Assembly (NCBI GenBank): GCA_946122785.1 | Contig: CAMGYJ010000005.1 | Span: 81,524,547-81,588,546, forward strand | From: Linum tenue | Lineage: Eukaryota > Streptophyta > Magnoliopsida > Malpighiales > Linaceae | DNA length: 64,000 nucleotides | Reading direction: 5' to 3' | Notes under the pieces: model-generated | The model's input: only the letters and a program-made list of their open reading frames with translations | Told to the model about the DNA's origin: nothing | Databases searched by the model: none | Part shown: piece by piece, positions 56,235 through 64,000 of the stretch | Layout of the letters: each line of letters starts with the position of its first letter | Numbering within the stretch: the first letter of the stretch is position 1 | Made by a program: the position numbers and the translations under genes

Positions 56235-57691
56235 TGACACGCTAAAACACAACACCAAACTGCGACCAAGTATAATCACATAATGGAAATGCAAAATAGT
56301 GGGTAATTTTATTTTATCAGGCCGTGGTCTAGATCTAATGCCTAATCCGTGAACTTCTATTATCTAGCGGGACTGAGTGAAGGTGAATTAAAACCAAAAC
56401 AGAAAGAAAGCAGCAAATTGTCTGGTTTTCTGAAGCAAGAGAAGATTCACTGTTGATTAAACTGCGGAAGATCCGACAGTAGCTTGGAATCTGTTAAGCT
56501 CACCAAGTGCTCTCAGACAGACTTCCCGGCAGACGACTAGTATTCACCAAGATAGAACGCTGAGGCAATAAACAGAACTCCACAACTGGAATTGGATTCC
56601 AGTACAAAGCAGTGAATTACTGAATCTCGTACAATCAATTCACTCCTATTGATGGCAGAAACTCTAACAACCTATTCAGATTCTATCTATCATAGGCTGA
56701 AGCAGAAATCAAGAGAAGTTGATCAGGATTCAATTGACTCAATAAACACACTTCAATCGACTAAAATCAATCAGTATATCATCCCCATAATTTTAATTAC
56801 AATCAAAATCCCTAACACATGGAACAAGGGTTCTTCATATCCAAGTGAGAGAAATATCTACTCCATAGAGAGAGAGAGAGAGAGAGAGAGAAAGAGGAAA
56901 ACATAAATCAAAGCATTCATACTCATAAAGATGGGAATAATATGCTCTGGGATGTTAATCTTCACTTCTGGGGATGCAATATGGGCTTCAATGGTGAGAA
57001 ATCCACTCCAAATAGCTCCTAGGGTTCGTTCGTCGCACTTTCTCTCTCTAGAACACTGTTTTTGCTCCCAAAAGTTGAATCTCCTTCCTTTGGCTCGAAT
57101 CTGCCTCTTCACCTCGATTTTGGGCTAAATAAGGGTAAGAATACGGGCGTATTTCCTCTCTGCCCGTATTTCGTCCAAAACGCGCGTTTTGGATAAGTCG
57201 ATGCGCAGAAATCCATGGTCGCGTCAAGTGAAATACTGCCAGTTTTTGGGAAAATATGGCCTTAATTTTGTCCCGTCCAGCCCGTATTTTGTCTTTCCCG
57301 GAAATCTTTAAAGACAGGCTTCGGCAGTAAAAATACGGGCAATACACAAGGAAATACGACCGTAATTCAGGGAGGCATGCCCGTAAGAAGTTCTTACCAG
57401 AGCCATCACCAGGCTCGATATTAAAAATTTCGGCAGGAATTTGTGCATTACGGTCGTATTTATAGGGAAGGCTGCATGTATTTCTTTCTCATCTCCACTT
57501 TTGAGAGGCTTTTGAGCGACCAAAAGACCTTCGATTGACCCAAAACTTGCGTCTATGCCTCCCTTTATTTGCTAGGACATGAAATATGACAAAATAACAC
57601 AACCTAGCGTAAAATAGGCCACGACACCACAAATTTGAGCCAAAACGGTTAAGACACAAGTGTGCAAACATGTGCAAATATGGTGCTATGA
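56235..57691 (-). repeat. Element B 5' LTR, right copy
   Basis: Same as 24060-25522, 1457 bp, without the hAT-like insertion. PBS on its left at about 56208-56234. Confidence 0.9.
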
Positions 57692-59548
57692 AGAAACATG
57701 CAGCAAAGTTTACTAAACCCACCCACACTATAATTTGGACAATGTTCTCATTAGCCCAAGCAGAGTAGTAAGGAAAAGCAGAACGAGTGTACCCTGATCG
57801 TTGCTAGAATCCATGCAAACATGGCTAGTTTGCCGTGATTATTGGCAATTTTAACAAGAAATGAAATGGAAGATAAAGAGAGCAAGTGTATCTTCTCTTC
57901 AACCTAAGGAAACACCATTATAAGAATGGTAATTCTTGTGCTTAGAAATTTATCAGCTTGGTTGAGCCATGACGAAACTCGTGGTTTGTTGTAAAAATAT
58001 CCCCAAACCAAGTATCATATTTCGAAAGCAAGATTTATGCTAGGCAGATATGCGAAGACCGAGACAGACCATAGTCGCATAAAATCCGTGTTGTCTATAA
58101 GACACACGCTACTTGTGCCTTTCATCATTCAACCCCTAGATTGTTGTTTATGGTAGCAACTCAATGATGACTAGAGGCGAAGAGGATCTAAATGCAAGAA
58201 ATTTGAACTTGTGACACTCTTCAATTCCCAAGGGGACAATGGCTCTCTTAGAAGGCATAACATCAATATAACCTGACTGTATCGTGCTAAGAACTTCAAA
58301 ACAAAATTCGTTTAACCACTCCAAGACCCCCACACCTTATTTCGAACCATCCATAATGTATAGCATAGGTAGGATACATGGAAAGAACCAAAAACATACA
58401 AACAAAGTATAACATTATAATTCCTACTATCAATTCACACAAAATGCACAAGTATAGTGGCACATGTAGAGGCCACCATTCTTCAATCCGCGGATAAAAT
58501 TGAAAACATCAAAATCTATAAGTAAAGGGTCATGGTCACTACAAAATCACTTACGTTCAATCTATGGTGCTCTATTTACCTAATAAGTATTTCCTCTCAT
58601 AGAATCAAAGGTAGAATCAATTATCTCAAAGAAAGCATAATTGAACCATGAACATGCATAGATTGAATATGAGCACGAGTTTAACAAGAATTATAAAATC
58701 AAACAAAACATGACTAGGGTTCCTCAAACCTAAGTGAAGGGAAGTTACTCCATAAAGAAGAGAAAGAATCAAAATAAGAAGATGAAAAACTTCACTGTGG
58801 TGATGAGATTCTTCTATCGAGCGGTAATCTCTACTCCTAAGCTTGACTCACAGGATCCAATGGAAAATAAATCCTCTAAAATAGCTCCAACGATATTCGC
58901 AAGTCACTTTCTCTCTCTAGGGTTTGTTACTTGGGTGTTTGGGGTCTAAAATCCCAGTTCTTCTCTTCAAAATTTGCAAAGACACATTTTTACCCGCAAA
59001 AAAGGCAATATCAAGGCCGTCACGTTGGGATTTCTTGTCATGACCTAAAGAAGTTGTTATGCCTCTCTGCCTCAATATCACGCTCTTGGTCGTGACTTTG
59101 TCACAAAAGTCACCCCTGGACCGTGGCTTTGGGTCTACCTCCACTTTTCGTCACGTTTTGACCTCCAAACGTCGCAAAACTCGCTCATAAACTTCCTCAA
59201 AGTGATAGGACCTCAAATAAAAAAAAACAAAACACAAAGCATAAAATGGGCAAAGAAAAGATCATTTCATGACAAATGAAAAATCAAGATACAAATTGCA
59301 AGACATGTATAATTGAGCATGTATCAAACTCTCCACACTTAATCATTTTCTTGTCATCAAGCAAACCAAGTAGAATACAAGATTTACTAAAGAAATTGGT
59401 TTGAAAACCAGTTTAGATGATCACATAAGGGCAAAAGTAAATAGTGAATCACAAGTAACCATCAATATCAGCACACAAAGCAGCATAGTAGAGAAACTAG
59501 CAACCACCACGTATGACATTCGAACACAACAAGTTTATTCCAATGGGT
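57692..59548 (-). mobile_element. Remnant N and element E pieces, right copy
   Basis: Corresponds to 25523-27370. LTR start of E at about 59326, PPT at 59327-59342. Around 58140-58240 there is a cluster of substitutions and a few-base indel against the left copy, unlike the near-identity elsewhere. Confidence 0.55.
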
Positions 59549-60171
59549 TGCATGTAACGAGCGGCTTAACAAAATGGTGCGCCTTGGTAGCGAAACGGTG
59601 GGTACGACATTGTTCCTTGCAAACGACGACGCATTAAGATTTCGTCCTTCAAAGTCTTCGGCCCATAAGATAACATGCTCCTCGTGTAGTGCTCTTCTTA
59701 CTTGTTCTCTCTCAAGAAATCCCGACAGCTTCCTCAAGCCTACTCCACAATCGTCACCGCCTCTACTGGACCTCATGATGATCGAAGCTATGGCCTCCTC
59801 CATTAGAAAACGATCATCTTTTTTTTTTCCTATAAATTGTGTACTCTTTCCTTTGTTTAGAACTTGGCAGTCTGTAGTAAGAGATAAAGCGAAGTGTCTC
59901 TTCTACCTTGGGTCCATTGTTAGCTTCAGTAGGTTAATTCACATTATCTGAAACTGGGTGAATTAAGCTTGAGAAGTTGGTTTGGGTTTCTCATTTGTTT
60001 AAAGGGCCAATTTGATTTGCTTGGGTTAGGGTGTATCTTGTTACTTGCTTGTAATTCTTACATTATCAATAAAACGTCATTCTGTTTAAAAGTCCTCAAT
60101 CGAGAACATTTCCAATAGGTTGACTGTCTCAATTGTTCAATTAGAGTCTTCCTACTCAACTTGATTTGACA
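59549..60171 (+). repeat. Element F 5' LTR, right copy
   Basis: 623 bp, same as 27371-27992, including the TATAAAT box at about 59831-59837 and the shortened 5' end. Confidence 0.92.
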
Positions 60172-60408
60172 ATTGGTATCAGAGCAGGCTCTTTGAAAGA
60201 TTAACAATCTCTAAAGAGGAACTCTAGGGATGACTGGATCCTCATCAGCCTTAGCCTCATACTCTGCAAGCACGAATCCACCATGGTTTGATGAAACAGA
60301 CTACACTGCCTGGAAGAAGAGGATGAGGATTTACCTTCGAGGTGTCGATGGTGATCTATGGACAATAGTCCGTAAAGGACATATTCCCATGGATGATGAA
60401 GATAAATG

Positions 60409-61826
60409 ATAAGCTTCATAAACATACATGTATTTTGTGAATAAATTATTGATCTTTATGTATGTATGTATGTATGTATGTATTTAAATTGCTCTAAATT
60501 AGTTCATATTGACCATGGAATGACCTTAGTGTCATTACCAAGACATGTAGTGACTTAACACAGATTGAAGCTAAGATTGTGAACAAAACAAAGTGCAGTG
60601 GACGAATTCAGGAGTAGTGGCAAAGTGCGGACGTGCAGGGTCAAACGTCCAGCAGGAGGCCAAACCGATGAAGACCTAAATCAAATTGTTGTTGATTGGA
60701 ATCTTCACTCAACTGTCAGCAGCCCTCACAAATCATTGGAATTGTATCAGCTTTCTTGAAGTGAGCAAATGGATTTGGTGGCTCACCAATAGATAAAAAG
60801 ATGAAGAAAAATAAATGCAAGGAGAGAGACTTAAGCTGGCAGCAGCCTTCCCTTGGAAATGGGATCTGCAAGTGCCTTGTTTTGTGGGATAAAAATCTGT
60901 AGAAAATGAACTTAAAAGGAGCAACAACTAGGGGCTTGAGAGACACTTTTGGAGATTAGTTTATGACAGAAAAAACAAAACTGAGAGCTCACTTTGGCAC
61001 ACTTTGGAGTTGAGCATTTTGAAAAAAAGGAAGACTCTTGTAAATTGGGGATTAACTTCAACACTTAGTACTTTCTCTACTCCTTTGTTTAGGTAATTAG
61101 TTATGATGTTGAACATTAATATGTTTTTCTTTCTTTTCATCATGAACTGATCTCCCAATTGCTGGGGGAAACTTATGGATTTCATTATCTAGCCTCGATG
61201 TTTTAATCACGACTTGTTTTTCCTCCATTTTCTATCATTTGAAATTGTTTAACGCTTTGTGTTGATTTGCCACCATCACAATAATTTGTAGTTTTCTACC
61301 TCAATAACGAGATAGTGAAAACCTAGTAACCGAACACATTTCAGACAACATAATTGCCTATCAAAGCGATAGTGAATTAAATAGGAAATTATGCAGTCAT
61401 ATTAGGGATATCGTTCTTAAGGCTAATTAACTAATTTAGTTAACTACAATAGTAGAAATTGTTTTAATTAATTAGTATGTGGTAATTCTCGATAGAGATA
61501 GCTATCAACTTAGAGGTATCCCGACTGTAGAAATATGGATTAAATTGATTGATAAGGGTAATTAAATTTACTAAGGTAAAATAGTAAAATCTTGTGTTCC
61601 CCCCAAAACTCTCCAATATCAATTTCTCCAAAATAGTTGATTTATCGAGTTACTTAGTATGTGCGTATCTTTGCAAATCATCACTTGCTTACAACCTTTG
61701 CAATTTCTGTAGTTTCTTGAACTAAATTTGTTAATTATTGAATTTCATCAATCCTCTAGAGAACGTCATTTTACTTACACTTTATTACTTGTATGACACT
61801 GTGCCCTTGCAGTTTGGTCTCCACCA
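60409..61826. mobile_element. Insertion within element F gag, right copy
   Basis: Flanked by ATGAAGATAAATG (60396-60408) and ATGAAGAAAAATG (61827-61839). Upstream codons read PMDDEDK in the gag frame, and downstream codons read WEDEQKL. Confidence 0.6.
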
Positions 61827-62740
61827 ATGAAGAAAAATGGGAAGACGAGCAGAAGTTGTAATCTCAGCTAGACTCGAGGGTAATGCACATCCTAGTTTTA
61901 GCTCCTTGCCCAGAAGAAAGGAGTCAAGTGTCTCAATGTGAAACTGCTAAAGAGATCTGGAGTCTCTTCAGACTACCCATGAAGGTACGTCAGAGGTAAA
62001 AGAAAGCATAATAGATGTTCTTTTAAATGAGTATAAATCCTTTGAAATGTGTTCTGAAGAGTCAATTTCTAGCATGTACAAAAAGTTTAATGATCTGATT
62101 AATAGACTAAAAGGCCTAGATAAAACATTTGCTACTAAGGATCTTGTTAGAAAAATTTTACGAACTCTATCTCGAGAATGGTTGCCTAAAAGAACTGCTA
62201 TAGAGGAAGCAAAGGATTTGAATGTTCTACTATCGAAAGACTGGTTGGTTATTTGCTAAGCCATGAAAAAGTAATTGTCCAAATGAACAAGGAAGATAAT
62301 AAACAAAAGAAAGTCATTGCTTTCAAAGCAAAAGAGTATGATAGTGAGTCTGAATATGACATGGGTGAAGAATTTGAGATAGAATTTGCACTAGTAAGTA
62401 GCAAATTCCATCCAATGTTGAAAATAAAAAGGTATTTACAAGACAGAAGAGCTTACAATGATTCAAAACATTTTAATAATCTCTCTTATGAACATAGAAG
62501 ATACAGGAACGGAATTGAAAAATTTCCTACTCGACAATATGATAGGAATGCTCCAAATAGATTCTACACTGAGAAAAGCTCTTATAGGATGGTAGACAAA
62601 CCAACTAAAGGACGAGAAAGGTTTAACAAGAAATTAATGAAGACCAGAGGTCTTCAAGTGAAAAAGATCTGACAATGTTCTTGAAGTGTGGAAAAACAGG
62701 ACACATGAGGTCTAAGTGCCCCCTGAACTCCAAATCTCAA
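61827..62740 (+). pseudogene. gag: Element F gag C-terminal part, right copy
   Basis: Open frame 62047-62259 carries MCSEESISSMYKKFNDLINR and KGLDKTFATKDLVRKILRTL, the middle of copia Gag. It breaks at about 62250 and continues in 62253-62672. The left copy lacks one A near 29940 and is frameshifted there. Confidence 0.84.
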
Positions 62741-62812
62741 GAAAAGGCTTTGGCTCCATCCTAGAGTGACTATAGATCAAAAGACAATCTGGAAACAAAG
62801 AATCTTGCCTAT

Positions 62813-63247
62813 ATGGCATTTGCATCTAAAGGTGAAAGTGACACCTCCTCCTTGGTTAGTGATGATCAAGTTCTTCCATCAAGTTATCAGAATCCGGGAG
62901 AAAGTGAAACCATTTGGTACCTGGACAATGGATTCTCTCATTACATGACAGGTAGAAAAGAATTGTTTTCAACTTTAAAGTACAAGAAGCGAGATAAGGT
63001 AGTATTTGGGGATGATAGAGTAGGAATTATCTTAGGTAATGGCACTATTGGTAAAAGTTCATTCCCAATAATTAAAGATGTGTTGTTTGTTCAAGGCTTA
63101 AAACATAATTTGCTTTCTATTAGTCAGCTCCGTAGCTCTGAAAATAGGGTTATATTTGAAGGTTCTTCATGTAAGATCTTTAGAATATGTGACAATAAGT
63201 TGCTTTTCAGTGGATCAAAGAAAAATAATATGTATGTTGTATACTAA
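62813..63247 (+). pseudogene. pol: Element F protease region, right copy
   Basis: Same 144-codon frame with the D-N-G protease site as at 30629-31063; no difference noticed. Confidence 0.85.
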
Positions 63248-63283
63248 ACAGCCTAGAAACCTTTCATGAAACATGTTTTCAGG

Positions 63284-64000
63284 CTCTATACTATGATCTT
63301 GAATTATTATGGCATAGAAAACTAGGTCATATATTCTTATCAAAACTTTCAAAATTTTCTAAAATGAAATATGCTTGTGGCATTCTTCTTTTAAAAGAAA
63401 ATCCTAAGTTTTTCTGTGATGTATGTGTTAGTGGTAAACTAGCTAAGAAAATTTTTAAATAAATAAGGGACATTACTACTACTCAAGCCTATGAACTGAT
63501 TCATGTGGATCTCTTTGGTCCCACCAATGTGGTAAGTCTTGGTGGTAAGTCTTATGCTCTTGTATTAGGTAATGATTTCTCTCGTTTTACATGGGTTTAT
63601 CTTTTGGCTACCAAAGATGAAGCATTTGATATGTTCAAAGCATTTGTGTCAAAGGTACTGAATGATTCAAAGAATGGAATCAAATCAATACGAAGTGATA
63701 ATGGAGGTGAGTTTATATCTGATCAATTTAATGCCTTATGTGATGATAAGGGAATTAATCACACATTTTCTGCACCTAGAACACCACAACAAAATGGAGT
63801 GGTTGAAAGGAAAAATAGGACTATAATCTAAACTGCTAGAACTATGCTTCTGGAATATGGTACACCTAAATTTCTCTGGGGAGAAACTGTCATGACAACT
63901 ATTTATACTATTAATCATGTGTTAATTAGGAAGAACTTGAACAAAACTCCATATGAAATCCTGAAACAAAAGACTCCTAATCTTGGATACTTCCATCCTT
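63284..64000 (+). pseudogene. pol: Element F integrase, right copy, cut by window end
   Basis: Zinc region, then the catalytic Asp, Asp and Glu (63508, 63697, 63805) and the same TAA at 63829-63831 as in the left copy. Confidence 0.86.

Larger units (their letters stand above)
44886..64000 (+). repeat. Right copy of the 19-kb direct duplication
   Basis: Same content and order as 12790-31816; the window ends inside it, within element F integrase. It generally reads better: for example element C gag (51925-52536) is open here but frameshifted in the left copy. Confidence 0.97.
59549..64000 (+). mobile_element. Element F, right copy (cut by window end)
   Basis: 5' LTR 59549-60171, PBS 60174-60185, gag N-part 60230-60408, the 1.4-kb insertion 60409-61826, gag C-part 61827-62740, protease 62813-63247, integrase from about 63284 to the edge. 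Content as in 27371-31816. Confidence 0.92.

Overview
The window looks like angiosperm nuclear DNA (land plant, probably a eudicot) from gene-poor, transposon-dense, probably pericentromeric chromatin. I see no confident host gene, rRNA, tRNA gene or CRISPR array. Nearly every kilobase can be assigned to an LTR retrotransposon or to a small DNA transposon inserted into one. Element identities come from reading the translated proteins and LTR termini by eye; no database search was run. Layout left to right: 1-10790 is element A, an Athila-type Ty3/gypsy element with almost identical LTRs, a tRNA-Asp primer-binding site, gag, a deleted pol and an env-position ORF with its own apparent promoter and leader intron. 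10791-12341 and 25523-about 26250 are two halves of an old minus-strand remnant (N). They are split by element B (12342-25522, minus strand), a gag-pro element with no RT, RNase H or integrase. B was itself hit by a hAT-like element (13570-14374), a solo LTR (D, 14688-16798) and a deleted Athila-like element (C, 18000-20568). About 26250-27370 is part of another minus-strand element (E). 27371-37209 is F, a decayed Ty1/copia element with an extra ORF after pol and three insertions in its coding region. 37282-39751 is J, a small non-autonomous LTR element. 39752-44885 holds LTR fragments (K, M) and a long-TIR, MULE-like element (L). At 44886 the sequence jumps back: 44886-64000 is an almost identical direct copy of 12790-31816, so B, C, D, the hAT-like element, N, E and the first half of F all appear twice, about 32.1 kb apart. 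Functional reading: the autonomous logic is that of LTR retrotransposons (LTR promoter, tRNA-primed reverse transcription, Gag particle, protease, RT/RNase H, integrase). No element here is intact, so all would depend on enzymes supplied elsewhere. The most interesting non-coding structure is a set of palindromic motif arrays. They sit about 150-220 bp from the 5' end of five unrelated-looking gypsy LTRs, with a different motif in each family. In element A the same motif array is repeated inside the element, immediately upstream of a TATA box and the env-position ORF. A second, opposite pattern is a short LTR core that is conserved across all six gypsy families. Caution: the two copies of the 19-kb repeat differ mainly by single missing bases in the left copy. 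Part of the frameshifting there, and perhaps the duplication itself, could be an assembly artefact.
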